From positions 1,302,001 to 1,366,000 of the forward strand of contig NZ_CP036291.1 in NCBI RefSeq assembly GCF_007750855.1: a DNA stretch of 64,000 nt. Direction: 5' to 3'. This document shows, in pieces, positions 41,001-49,386 of the stretch; the stretch's first letter is position 1; every line of letters starts with the position of its first letter. The position numbers were made by a program, and so were the translations under genes. The stretch comes from Pirellulimonas nuda. Its GTDB lineage: Bacteria; Planctomycetota; Planctomycetia; Pirellulales; Lacipirellulaceae. A model generated the notes under the pieces. It made no database searches. It was not told the origin of the DNA and was given only the letters and a program-made list of their open reading frames with translations.

Positions 41001-41268
41001 GGAACCGCCAAGACGCCACGAGCGCCAAGCACGCCACGAAGGAGGGGGAACCGCCAAGGACGCCAAGAGCGCCAAGGCTACGCAGAAATCAACAGGATTG
41101 ACAAGAAGAACGGGGATAAACGGGAGAGAGATAATTCCGTCGCTAGCCTTAACACCTCCTCTCCTGTCAATCCAGAAAATCCTGTCTAACTTCCGTCCTT
41201 GGCGCTCTTGGCGGTTCCCCGTCCGTCCGTCGTGGCGTGCTTGGCGCTCGTGGCGTCTTGGCGGTTCC
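41001..41268. repeat. Nested palindrome with perfect 38-bp arms
   Basis: Arms 41001-41038 and 41231-41268 are perfectly complementary over 38 bases (GGAACCGCCAAGACGCCACG type). A second pair, 41044-41077 and 41197-41220, is also complementary except for a 9-base deletion, and AGGATTGACAAG pairs with sequence near 41164-41185. The spacer between the small hypothetical gene and rsmA (40934-41276) holds nothing else. Confidence 0.9.
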
Positions 41269-41276
41269 CCTTCCGT

Positions 41277-42155
41277 CTACAGCTTCCAGTCGGGCGCCAC
41301 TTTCCGCACCTCTTCGCAGAAGGCCAGCAGCGTCGGCACGTCGATCTGCTCGGTGCGGGCGTCGTCGGCGAAGCCCATGCGGCCGATGATCTCGTCGACC
41401 TGCTCTTTGGTGAGCTCGCGCTTCATCGCCGCCACCAGGTTGGCGCGGAGGAACTTGCGGCGGTGCAAGAAGATGCTCTTGGTGAACTGGTGGAAGTACC
41501 GCAGGTCGGGGATCGCGTCGCGGTGCTCGGGGGAGACCGTGCACTTGATGATGGCCGACGTTACTTTGGGCTGAGGCCAGAAGACCTTGGGGCTCATCTC
41601 GCGGACCAGCTCGGTGGCGCACTGGGCCTGCATCCACACGCTCAGGGCGCCGTAGTCCTTGCTCCAAGGGTCGGCGACGATGCGGTCGGCCAGCTCCTTC
41701 TGGATGGTGGCCACCATCATGTGCGGCGTGTGCTCGCACAGCAGCAGGTTGGAAATGATCGGCGTGGCGACGCTGTACGGCAGGTTCGCCACCAGCTTGA
41801 GTTGGCTGTTCGGCACGCGGGCGAGCGCCTCGCCGACCGCGTCCATCACCAGCGGGTTGAAGCGGTTCTTGTTCTTCAGCGCGTCGCACTGCAGCATCGT
41901 GACGTTGTCGAAGTCGATCAGCTCTTCGCTGGCCAGCTCGTACAGGTGCTTGTCGATCTCGACCGTCACCACCGCGCCGACCTGGGGCGCCATCATCTCG
42001 GTGAGCGCCCCGGTGCCGGTGCCCACCTCCAGCACCACGTCCCGCGGGCCCAGCTCCGCCGAGCTAACGATCAGGCGCACCAGGTTGAGGTCGATCAGGA
42101 AGTTCTGCCCGTGCCGCGACGCCGGCTTCACGCCGATCTCGCGCAGCTTGGACAT
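41277..42155 (-). CDS. rsmA: 16S rRNA dimethyladenosine transferase RsmA
   Basis: RsmA (KsgA) dimethylates two adjacent adenosines near the 3' end of 16S rRNA with S-adenosylmethionine. The 292-residue Rossmann protein has the N-terminal RHGQNFLID, SAM motif EVGTGTGALTE, and catalytic NLPYSVATPI. The C-terminal helical domain carries RRKFLRANL. The start at 42155 is preceded by T/G-rich repeat sequence without a clear ribosome site. Confidence 0.93.
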   Translation of the reverse strand: MSKLREIGVKPASRHGQNFLIDLNLVRLIVSSAELGPRDVVLEVGTGTGALTEMMAPQVGAVVTVEIDKHLYELASEELIDFDNVTMLQCDALKNKNRFNPLVMDAVGEALARVPNSQLKLVANLPYSVATPIISNLLLCEHTPHMMVATIQKELADRIVADPWSKDYGALSVWMQAQCATELVREMSPKVFWPQPKVTSAIIKCTVSPEHRDAIPDLRYFHQFTKSIFLHRRKFLRANLVAAMKRELTKEQVDEIIGRMGFADDARTEQIDVPTLLAFCEEVRKVAPDWKL

Positions 42156-42203
42156 CAGGTAGGACTTGGTTTGGCGGCTGGGGGGGGGCGGGGAGGGGGA
42201 GAT

Positions 42204-42325
42204 GATAGATGATAGAGGTTAGATGCTAGGGACGGGAAAGGGACATCGTATCGGCCGGATGCACCTGATTGCAGGCGCCATCGAGCCGTCCTTCCTATCA
42301 TCTATCATCTACCCTCTATCATCTA
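42204..42325. repeat. GATGATAGATGATAGAGG palindrome
   Basis: Left arm 42204-42236 (AGATGATAGATGATAGAGG) and right arm 42293-42325 (its complement) enclose a 56-base loop between rsmA and ribE. The right arm runs into the end of ribE and supplies its last codons and stop (42309). Confidence 0.85.
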
Positions 42326-42902
42326 GCTGCCTCGCGACATACTTCGCCAATAAATCGGTCTCCACATTCACCCGGTCCCCCACCCGCCGGCCCCCCAGCG
42401 TGGTTGCGGCCAGGGTGTGGGGGATTAGCGCCACGCTGAACCGCTCCGGCTCGACATCCACCAGCGTCAGGCTGACGCCGTCGACCGCCGCGGAGCCCTT
42501 GCTGGCCATCTGGCGGGTCAGGGCGGGAGGGACCCGGAACCAGAAGGTGGACCAGTCGGCGTCGTCGGTTCGCTCGTCCACGACGCCCACCGCGTCGATG
42601 TGCCCCGAGACGTAGTGCCCCCCCATCTCGTCGCCCACCCGCAGCGAGGGCTCTAGGTTTACCCGGCCGCCGGGCGCGAGCTCCCCCAGGTTGGTCCGCG
42701 AGAGGGTTTCCGACCCCGCCTGAAACGCCAGTCGGTCGCCGTCGATCTCTACCACCGTCAGGCAGCAGCCGTTGATGGCGATGCTCGCGCCGAGCTGCGC
42801 TCGTGCGGCCAGCGCCGTGCAGTCGATCACCAGACGCACGCCCGGCCCCTCGGGGACGATGGCGACGACTTCGGCGAGTGCTTGGACGAGTCCGGTGAAC
42901 AT
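42309..42902 (-). CDS. ribE: Riboflavin synthase alpha subunit
   Basis: This enzyme dismutates two 6,7-dimethyl-8-ribityllumazine to riboflavin. The 197-residue protein has the start signature MFTGLVQALAEV and two barrel repeats, the first with GCCLTVVEIDGDRL and the second with GVSLTLVDVEPERF, and a GHIDAVG between them. No FMN riboswitch is seen upstream. Its C-terminal residues LDDRG and the stop come from a palindrome arm at 42293-42325, so the natural end was altered there. Confidence 0.94.
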   Translation of the reverse strand: MFTGLVQALAEVVAIVPEGPGVRLVIDCTALAARAQLGASIAINGCCLTVVEIDGDRLAFQAGSETLSRTNLGELAPGGRVNLEPSLRVGDEMGGHYVSGHIDAVGVVDERTDDADWSTFWFRVPPALTRQMASKGSAAVDGVSLTLVDVEPERFSVALIPHTLAATTLGGRRVGDRVNVETDLLAKYVARQLDDRG

Positions 42903-42929
42903 TGTTAGGAGCTTTCAGCGACGGGTGAC

Positions 42930-43043
42930 GGGTGGCTGGGGTCGGAGCCGATAGGCGGAGCCCCCAGCAGTGGCTCTATCCCATATCACAATTCCTCAGC
43001 GTCCGCTGGGGGCTTCGGCTAACGCCTACGACCCCAGCCACCC
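42930..43043. repeat. GGGTGGCTGGGGTCGGAG palindrome
   Basis: Arms 42930-42970 (GGTGGCTGGGGTCGGAGCC) and 43005-43043 (complement, CTACGACCCCAGCCACCCG) flank about 35 bases, between ribE and zwf. A related copy is at 62006-62050. Just before it, 42910-42920 carries a CAGC-type core. Confidence 0.75.
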
Positions 43044-43108
43044 GCCGTTGTGCTAGTGTTGGTGAATCGCTTTGCGCTTCCCACTGGCAACGGACCACGG
43101 GCAACGGG

Positions 43109-44560
43109 CTACCGTAGTACCGGGCACGTATCGAACCACTCGCGCCCATGCCCCTGCATCCACTCGGTCGATTCTTCCGGCCCCCACAAGCCGGGGTCGT
43201 AGGGGTAGAGCGTTGGGCGGTCGTACTTGGCCCAGGCCGCGAGGATCGGGTCGCAGATGCTCCAAGCGGCTTCGACCTCGTCGGCACGCGCGAACAGGCT
43301 GGCGTCTCCCTCCAGGGCGTCTAGCAGCAGACGCTCGTACGCCTCGGGCATCGAGCCCTTGAACTCGCGGCCGAAGCGGAAGTCGAGGTCGGTCTGCCGC
43401 ATCCTCATGCCCGCGTCGGGCACCTTGGTCTGGAAGTGCATCTGGATCCCCTCGGCCGGCTGCACCTGCACCACCAGCCGGTTCGATTCGTTCACGCTCC
43501 GCGGCCCCGTGTCGAACAGCATGTGCGGCGGCTGGCGGAACTGGATGACGATCTGCGAGCTGCGGCAGCTCATCGCCTTGCCGCTGCGCAGGTAGAACGG
43601 CACCCCCTGCCAACGCCAGTTGTCGATCGACAGCTTGATGGCCGCGAACGTGGCGGTGCGGCTGCGGGCCTCCACCCCTTCTTCGGCCGTGTAGCCGCGG
43701 TACTGGCCGCGGACGGTGTCGCGCTTCACGTCGTCTGGCGTGAGGCAGCGGACCGCCTGCAACACCTTGACCTTCTCGTCGCGCACGGGGTCGGCCGCGT
43801 ATTTGACCGGCGCCTCCATGGCGGTGATCGACAGCAGTTGCAGGATGTGGTTCTGGAACATGTCTCGCACGATGCCGGCCGTGTCGTAGTAGCCGGCCCG
43901 CGAGCCGATCTCGACCTCCTCGGCGACGGTGATTTGCACGTGGTCGATGTAGTTGCGGTTCCAGATGGGCTCGAAGATGGCGTTGGCGAACCGCAGCACC
44001 ATCAGGTTCTGCACGGTCTCTTTGCCCAGGTAGTGGTCGATGCGGTAGACCTGGCTCTCGTCGAACGACTGGTGGACGACCTCGTTGAGCTTGTTCGCGG
44101 AAGCCAGATCGGTGCCGAACGGCTTCTCGATCACCACCCGCCGGGCGCCGCTGGATTGGTCCGCCATGCCGTTCTTGCCGAGCTGCTCAACGGCGGGGCC
44201 GTAGAACCGCGGCGCGGTGGAGAGGTAATAGACCCGCTCGCGGCTGGCGTCCCCTTCTAGCTCTTTCAAGAACGTGTCGAGCCCGGCAAAGTCTTCTCCC
44301 TGACCGATATCGCCGGCGTGGTAGTAGACGTTCTTCGCGAACTCACCCCACACCCCCTTGTCGAACTTCTCGCCCACAAACTTCTGGGTGCTTTCGGCCA
44401 GCTCCGCCCGCCAGGCGTCGTGCTCGTACGGCGTGCGTGAGAACCCCACCACGCGCGTACCCTCCGGCAACCGCCCGCGGCGGTGCAGGTTGTAGAGCGC
44501 CGGGATCAGTTTGCGGCTGGTGAGGTCGCCAGAGGCGCCGAAGATGACGAAGGTGGGCAT
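43109..44560 (-). CDS. zwf: Glucose-6-phosphate 1-dehydrogenase
   Basis: Zwf oxidises glucose 6-phosphate to 6-phosphogluconolactone with NADP, the entry to the oxidative pentose phosphate path. The 483-residue protein has the Rossmann GASGDLTSRKL near 8-19 and the active-site RIDHYLGKETVQN, followed by FANAIFEPIWNR. Length is normal. It is separated from gnd on the same strand by a nuclease-like gene and two repeats. Confidence 0.96.
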   Translation of the reverse strand: MPTFVIFGASGDLTSRKLIPALYNLHRRGRLPEGTRVVGFSRTPYEHDAWRAELAESTQKFVGEKFDKGVWGEFAKNVYYHAGDIGQGEDFAGLDTFLKELEGDASRERVYYLSTAPRFYGPAVEQLGKNGMADQSSGARRVVIEKPFGTDLASANKLNEVVHQSFDESQVYRIDHYLGKETVQNLMVLRFANAIFEPIWNRNYIDHVQITVAEEVEIGSRAGYYDTAGIVRDMFQNHILQLLSITAMEAPVKYAADPVRDEKVKVLQAVRCLTPDDVKRDTVRGQYRGYTAEEGVEARSRTATFAAIKLSIDNWRWQGVPFYLRSGKAMSCRSSQIVIQFRQPPHMLFDTGPRSVNESNRLVVQVQPAEGIQMHFQTKVPDAGMRMRQTDLDFRFGREFKGSMPEAYERLLLDALEGDASLFARADEVEAAWSICDPILAAWAKYDRPTLYPYDPGLWGPEESTEWMQGHGREWFDTCPVLR

Positions 44561-44585
44561 GGTTTGTGGGGGCTTTCGTTGATCA

Positions 44586-44619
44586 GGGAACCGCCAAGGA
44601 CGCCAAGAGCGCCAAAGAG
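44586..44619. repeat. GCCAAGGACGCCAAGAGCGCC repeat, left of nuclease-like gene
   Basis: This copy matches 41044-41077. An inverted partial copy lies on the other side of the nuclease-like gene at 45560-45583. Confidence 0.75.
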
Positions 44620-44628
44620 TTCTCGACT

Positions 44629-45519
44629 TTAATCCGCATCTTCTGACGCTTGCGCCAGTGCATGTTGAAGGACGCTTCGGACCGACTGAGCGTGCAGTTC
44701 TAGGTCTTTCGGACCTAGATTTATGATGATTCGATTCCCTCGCCGCGCACGAACATCGATGCCATCATCCGCGAGCTTGCCTATCCAGACTTCTGGCTCG
44801 TCGATCGGAAACTCTACCGCGACCAGGTTCAACTTCGGGAAAAGGATTACCAGATTAAAAAACCCGCCTGGGCGAGAGATAGCGATGTACGCCTTCTTGT
44901 ACTTCAGTTCAAGACTAGTGCCTGTGCATGCGACTGCCATCTCCAAAACAGCATCGCAGAGCGAGAGCATCTTTGGGCCAACGCGGCCTTCCCAGGTCGA
45001 TCGATCGACATCCGCAGTTCCTTCGATCAACCCCCCCTCGTACGCATCGTCTTCGCGAAGCTCTGTTTGGTCCAGCACCTTCACGAAATGAAGCAGAACA
45101 CGATCCTCTACTTGGACCGCCGTAAGCTTGATAGCGATTAGCGGAATATTGCCGGCCAGAAGTGAAAGGACGTTCAGGAAGCGTGAGGTTACGTCCTCAG
45201 CGACGAGTACTGCGACGTGGTTGTAGGCCGGATATCTACGGCGTTCGATGTCCCAGTACTCGATCGTGCGTACGATATGGCTGGCGTCCGTCGCGCCGAG
45301 CATCAACTCGACTTCATAACGTCGCCCAAGTTGCTCATCGTGAAGAAGCAGGTCAAGTCTTCCAGCGTTCGACTGCCGCTTCTCAACAGCGATCACGACC
45401 ACATTTCCCAATCCCAGAATGGACGGTTCGTCACGGATCTGCTGTTGCAGCCAGCCCTCGCTCAGATTGGGATGAGCTCTGAGCGAGAACGGCTTTGCAA
45501 TTTCGAAGTTGAGTGACAT
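44629..45519 (-). CDS. PD-(D/E)XK nuclease-fold protein, active-site Lys absent
   Basis: The 296-residue protein has an N-terminal domain reminiscent of NucS/DUF91 nucleases: RLDLLLHDEQ with Asp56, then YEVELMLGATD with Glu69/Glu71. Where NucS-type enzymes have ELK, here is ELM (Met73), so the catalytic Lys is missing. A helical segment EYWDIERRRYPAYNHVAVLVAED follows, and the C-terminal part (about 190-296) is a second domain, possibly DUF5655-like. It may bind DNA without cutting or use a displaced Lys. The DNA is AT-richer than zwf and gnd, and inverted repeats flank it. The start at 45519 is preferred to 45555 because the first 12 residues look like spacer. Confidence 0.68.
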   Translation of the reverse strand: MSLNFEIAKPFSLRAHPNLSEGWLQQQIRDEPSILGLGNVVVIAVEKRQSNAGRLDLLLHDEQLGRRYEVELMLGATDASHIVRTIEYWDIERRRYPAYNHVAVLVAEDVTSRFLNVLSLLAGNIPLIAIKLTAVQVEDRVLLHFVKVLDQTELREDDAYEGGLIEGTADVDRSTWEGRVGPKMLSLCDAVLEMAVACTGTSLELKYKKAYIAISRPGGFFNLVILFPKLNLVAVEFPIDEPEVWIGKLADDGIDVRARRGNRIIINLGPKDLELHAQSVRSVLQHALAQASEDAD

Positions 45520-45559
45520 CCGTGAGCGATCCTGGTTCCTAAGGTGGTTCGCCAAACGG

Positions 45560-45583
45560 CGTGGCGTCCTCGGCGGTTCCCCC
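45560..45583. repeat. Inverted partial copy of the GCCAAGGACGCC repeat
   Basis: CGTGGCGTCCTCGGCGGTTC and following bases are the partial complement of 44586-44619, on the opposite side of the nuclease-like gene. Confidence 0.65.
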
Positions 45584-45588
45584 GCGCG

Positions 45589-47076
45589 TCACACCGCGGG
45601 CGACTTCCGCAAATCCAACCACTCCGTATGAAACATCTCGCCCGCCGGCTTATCCACCCGCTCGTACGTGTGGGCGCCGAAGTAGTCGCGCTGGGCCTGC
45701 AGCAGGTTGGCCGGCAGGCGGGCTCGGCGGTAGCCGTCGTAGTAGGCTAGCGCGGTGGCGAAGGCCGGCACCGGGATGCCTAGCGTGGCGGAGGTGGCCA
45801 CGACGTGGCGCCAGCCGTCTTGGGCCTTGTCGACCGCCGAGGCGAAGTAGGGGGCCAGCAGCAGGTTGTCGAGCTTCGGGTCCTTGTCGAACGCTTCCTT
45901 GATGCGGTCCAGGAACACCGCGCGGATGATGCAGCCGCCACGCCACAGCATGGCGCAGTCGCCGTAGTTCAGCGGCCAGTCGTGCTCGGCGGCGGCGGCG
46001 CGGAGCTGCACGAAGCCCTGGGCGTAGCTGACGATCTTTGAGGCGTACAGCGCGTCGCGGATCTGCGTGATGAACGCCTGCTTGTCTCCCTCGTATTTCT
46101 TGCCGTTCAGGTGGTCGCCGTGCGGGCCCTTGAGTAGCTTGCTGGCGCGGACGCGTTCTTCCTTGAGCGCGCTGAGGCTGCGGGCGTACACCGCTTCGGT
46201 GACCAGCGTGCTGGGGACCCCCAGGTCGAGCGCCAGTTGGCTCATCCACTTACCCGTGCCTTTGGCGCCGGCGCGGTCGAGCACCTTATCGACGAGGTAG
46301 TCGCCCCCTTCTTTGACGCTAAAAATGTCGCGGGTGATCTCGATCAGGTAGCTGTCCAGCTCGCCCGTGTTCCAGTCGGCGAACACGTCGTACAGCTCGT
46401 CGTTGGTGAGGCCGAGCGCCTCGGTCATCAAGAAGTAGGCCTCGCAGATAAGCTGCATGTCGCCGTACTCGATGCCGTTGTGCACCATCTTGACGTAGTG
46501 CCCGGCGCCGCGGGGGCCGACCCACTCGCAGCAGGGGATGTCGTTGTTGGGGCCGACCTTGGCGGCGATCGCCTGGAAGATGGGCTTCACGGCGGGCCAG
46601 GCGCTCTTGTCGCCGCCGGGCATGATGCTGGGGCCCTTGAGGGCGCCCTCTTCGCCGCCGCTCACCCCGGCGCCGATGTAGTGGATCCCCTTTTCGGTAA
46701 GCTCGGTCGTGCGGCGCTCGGTGTCGACGTAGTAGGAGTTGCCCCCGTCGATGAGGATGTCGCCCTTATCGAGCAGCGGCGTGACCTCGTCGATTACGGC
46801 GTCGACCGGGGCCCCGGCCTTGACCATCATCATGATCTTGCGCGGCTTGGCGAGGCTGGCGACCAGCGCTTTGGGCGAGGTGCAGCCGATGAACTTCTTG
46901 CCGGCCGCTCGGCCCGCCATGAAGTTTTCCATCACGCTGGTGGTGCGGTTGTAGACCGCCACGCTGTAGCCGCGGCTCTCGATGTTCAGGGCGAGGTTCT
47001 CGCCCATCACGGCCAGGCCGATCAGGCCGAAATCGCACAGTTCTGCTTGTTTGTCATTTTGCTTTTCTGGGGCCAC
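45589..47076 (-). CDS. gnd: 6-phosphogluconate dehydrogenase, decarboxylating
   Basis: Gnd converts 6-phosphogluconate to ribulose 5-phosphate with NADP. The 495-residue protein has the nucleotide motif GLAVMGENLALN, YNRTTSVMENF, the active-site region GGEEGALKGPSIMPGG, and the C-terminal substrate stretch ALAYYDGYRRARLPANLLQAQRDYFGAHTYER. It runs upstream of the nuclease-like gene and zwf, which acts before it in the pathway. Confidence 0.97.
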   Translation of the reverse strand: MAPEKQNDKQAELCDFGLIGLAVMGENLALNIESRGYSVAVYNRTTSVMENFMAGRAAGKKFIGCTSPKALVASLAKPRKIMMMVKAGAPVDAVIDEVTPLLDKGDILIDGGNSYYVDTERRTTELTEKGIHYIGAGVSGGEEGALKGPSIMPGGDKSAWPAVKPIFQAIAAKVGPNNDIPCCEWVGPRGAGHYVKMVHNGIEYGDMQLICEAYFLMTEALGLTNDELYDVFADWNTGELDSYLIEITRDIFSVKEGGDYLVDKVLDRAGAKGTGKWMSQLALDLGVPSTLVTEAVYARSLSALKEERVRASKLLKGPHGDHLNGKKYEGDKQAFITQIRDALYASKIVSYAQGFVQLRAAAAEHDWPLNYGDCAMLWRGGCIIRAVFLDRIKEAFDKDPKLDNLLLAPYFASAVDKAQDGWRHVVATSATLGIPVPAFATALAYYDGYRRARLPANLLQAQRDYFGAHTYERVDKPAGEMFHTEWLDLRKSPAV

Positions 47077-47222
47077 GTCGTTCGCTCCTCGCTAGCCTGC
47101 TGGGGTTCGTCGGAAGGACGAATGATCCGCTGCGGGCGGGGGGCGGGTCAATGGGCGCGGGGGCGACGAAGACTGACGCGACGCGGGGAAGCAGAAAAGC
47201 AGGGAAATGGGGGATATCGAAA

Positions 47223-47254
47223 AATAGCCGACGGGGCGGCGCCCGTCGGCTATT
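47223..47254. repeat. AATAGCCGACGGG palindrome
   Basis: Perfect 13-base arms 47223-47235 and 47242-47254 flank a 6-base loop, downstream of the oxygenase gene. A related family is at 49255-49356. Confidence 0.85.
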
Positions 47255-47284
47255 GGCTTGCGAATGACGGTGGAAGTAGTGGCG

Positions 47285-47914
47285 CTACGCTGCTTGACGC
47301 GCGCTGCGGAAACGCTTCAGCCACGCGCTCCAGCCGTGGCGGCGCTCGCTCTTGAGCACGGCCGCCTCGTCTTTCACCCAGTTGAGCTGCAGGGCGCGGC
47401 GTTCTCCCTCGAACGGCAGGTGGCCGTGCCAGGCGTTCGTGTCGTTGCGGAATGCGACCAGCGTCCCCTGTTCCGGGGGGGCTTCGCAGATCACGTCGTT
47501 GATGTTGTTCGACTTCAACAGCCGCAGCCGGCCCCCGGGGGCCTCCCACGGGCCGTTCATGTACACCAGCACGGTGATCAGCTTGCTGCGGCTGTCGGTG
47601 TGCACCTTGCCGTCCTTCTTGCGGCAGCGGCCGCGGACGGTGAGCGTGGTCGGACGGTCGGCCAGGTCGACGCCGAATTTCTCGGCGAACGCGGCCCGCA
47701 CCCGTTCGCCGCGCAGCTCTTGGGCCATCTGGTCGAACATCGGCCCGCCGCTCACCGAGGCCAGCGGGAAGCTGCCGCCGAGCGCCAGCCGGGGGTAGTC
47801 GCGGTGCAGGGCGTCCACCGCGTCGCTGCGGACGAAGCCCGGCAGGATCATGTAGGGGAAGGGTTCGGTGGTGAGCGGGGCGGCGCGGAAGGCGTCGAGA
47901 TTGAGCAGCGACAT
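47285..47914 (-). CDS. 2OG-Fe(II) oxygenase
   Basis: The 209-residue protein has the double-stranded beta-helix of iron/2-oxoglutarate oxygenases (prolyl 4-hydroxylase type). Iron ligands are VHTDS (His and Asp) and the distal His in AWHGH, and RRALQLNW offers the Arg for 2-oxoglutarate. It probably hydroxylates a small molecule or protein side chain. It lies before a family 9 glycosyltransferase in opposite reading order on the same strand, so cell-surface polysaccharide modification is one possibility. Confidence 0.85.
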   Translation of the reverse strand: MSLLNLDAFRAAPLTTEPFPYMILPGFVRSDAVDALHRDYPRLALGGSFPLASVSGGPMFDQMAQELRGERVRAAFAEKFGVDLADRPTTLTVRGRCRKKDGKVHTDSRSKLITVLVYMNGPWEAPGGRLRLLKSNNINDVICEAPPEQGTLVAFRNDTNAWHGHLPFEGERRALQLNWVKDEAAVLKSERRHGWSAWLKRFRSARQAA

Positions 47915-47993
47915 GTGGGGGTTCCGATCGTGTAGGGTGCACGCAGTGCACCATGGTGTGGGGGAGCATGGCGCCCTGCGGGCGCCCTACAAG

Positions 47994-49076
47994 CTAGGCG
48001 GCCCTTCTTGCCGAGCGTCCTAGCAGTGCGAGGCAGGCGTCGTACACGTCGTCGGCGAAGATCTCGCGCATCGCCGAGTTGTCGGCCCGGCGGCGGTGCT
48101 TGCGAGAGCCCTCCTCGTAGGCGTTCTGCAGCCCGATGTTCGTCGCGCCGTAGGGGCCACAGTCTTCTAGACGCGTGGCGCCGTACAGCCCGATGCAGGG
48201 GGCGCCGACCGCCACGGCCATGTGCAGCGGCCCGGTGTCGGGGCTGATGACGAGGCGCGCGCCCATGAGCAGCGCGGCCAGTTCCGCCAGCGAGGTGCGC
48301 GGGGCCATCCGCGCCTGGCCGCCGGAGCCGACGACGATGGCCTCGGCCCAGTCGCGTTCGCGTGGGTTGCCCCAAACGACCAGCGACGTGAGCCCCTGCT
48401 CGACGCCCAGCCGGCGGGCGACGTCCGCAAACCGGTCGCACTCCCACAGCTTGGAGTCCCAGGTCGCCCCGGGGTTGATCACGGCGTAGCCCCGTTCGAG
48501 GCCCTCTTGCTGCACCAGCTCAGCCATGCGGTCGAGCGACTGGTCCTCCAGCGGGTAACGCCAGTCGATGCGGGGCGACTCGATCCCCAGCGGGGCGAGC
48601 AGCTCCAACGAGCGGTCGGTCAGGTGCGGCTGCTCCGGTTCGATCAGCAGGTTGTTGAGCCAGGGGCTCAGCTCTGCGCCGTACTTGCCCCGGCACCCGA
48701 GCCGCGTCTTGGCGCCGGAGAGCCAGCAGGCCATGGCCGTTTTGCTGACGCTCTGGCAATCGATGGCGACGTCGACCTCCAGGGCGCGCAGCCGCGAGCG
48801 CGCGGAGGCGATGCCGGTAGGCGAGACGTACCAGCCTCGCGGCAGCACAACGACATCGTCGATGGCGTCGTGCCCCAGCACGGCGGTAGCGGCCCCGCGT
48901 TCGACCGCCCAGGCGATGTACGCGTCTGGGTAGTGGTCGCGCAGTGCGCACGCTACGGGCAGCGTGAGGATGGTGTCCCCGATCGCGCTCATGCGGGCGA
49001 TGAGGAACCTGGGCTGATCAGAAATGATTTGTTGAGTATCGACTGCCACGGCGCCTCCTTGCGCGTCGGCGTGCAT
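47994..49076 (-). CDS. Glycosyltransferase family 9 protein (heptosyltransferase-like)
   Basis: The 360-residue GT-B enzyme has family signatures: RMSAIGDTILTLPVACAL near the N-terminus, AWAVERG, VINPGATWDSKLW, and the donor loop ISPDTGPLHMAVAVGAPCIGLYG. Such proteins add heptose or other sugars to lipopolysaccharide-like structures. The start ATG at 49076 has AGGAG six bases upstream. Confidence 0.92.
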   Translation of the reverse strand: MHADAQGGAVAVDTQQIISDQPRFLIARMSAIGDTILTLPVACALRDHYPDAYIAWAVERGAATAVLGHDAIDDVVVLPRGWYVSPTGIASARSRLRALEVDVAIDCQSVSKTAMACWLSGAKTRLGCRGKYGAELSPWLNNLLIEPEQPHLTDRSLELLAPLGIESPRIDWRYPLEDQSLDRMAELVQQEGLERGYAVINPGATWDSKLWECDRFADVARRLGVEQGLTSLVVWGNPRERDWAEAIVVGSGGQARMAPRTSLAELAALLMGARLVISPDTGPLHMAVAVGAPCIGLYGATRLEDCGPYGATNIGLQNAYEEGSRKHRRRADNSAMREIFADDVYDACLALLGRSARRAA

Positions 49077-49254
49077 CGACCGCTCCTGTTGCGGAACCGG
49101 CGGCGAACGATAGAAAACCGGGGCGGGGGGGTCAAGGCGGGTTACGCGGCCGAAAACCTGGTAAAAATCGCCTCGCGCAGAAGCGGGGGGTAGGATAAGA
49201 AGAGCAGCAAAGGTCCAAAGCGGGGCGCCCCCCCGCAGCGGACTGTATCGCCCC

Positions 49255-49356
49255 TAGCCGACGGGCTCCGCCCCGTCGGTGAGCGTGGGGGAGCGTGGGG
49301 GAGCACAGAAGTCCGCGGCTATCGAGCCACCCCGACGGGGCGGAGCCCGTCGGCTA
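49255..49356. repeat. Perfect 25-bp inverted repeat
   Basis: Arms 49255-49279 (TAGCCGACGGGCTCCGCCCC..) and 49332-49356 are perfectly complementary with 52 bases between, including two GAGCGTGGGG repeats. It lies in the 310-base spacer 49077-49386, which otherwise shows no gene. Confidence 0.88.
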
Positions 49357-49386
49357 TTGGGGGGGACGCGTGGCGGCTGCTGCTGG

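Noticed and set aside
40934..41276. CRISPR array, because of repeated GCCAAGGACGCC units
   Set aside because: Repeats are inverted and nested, not regularly spaced direct repeats with unique spacers.
42903..43108. FMN riboswitch upstream of ribE
   Set aside because: Only palindromic repeat sequence is seen; none of the conserved FMN aptamer blocks is recognisable.
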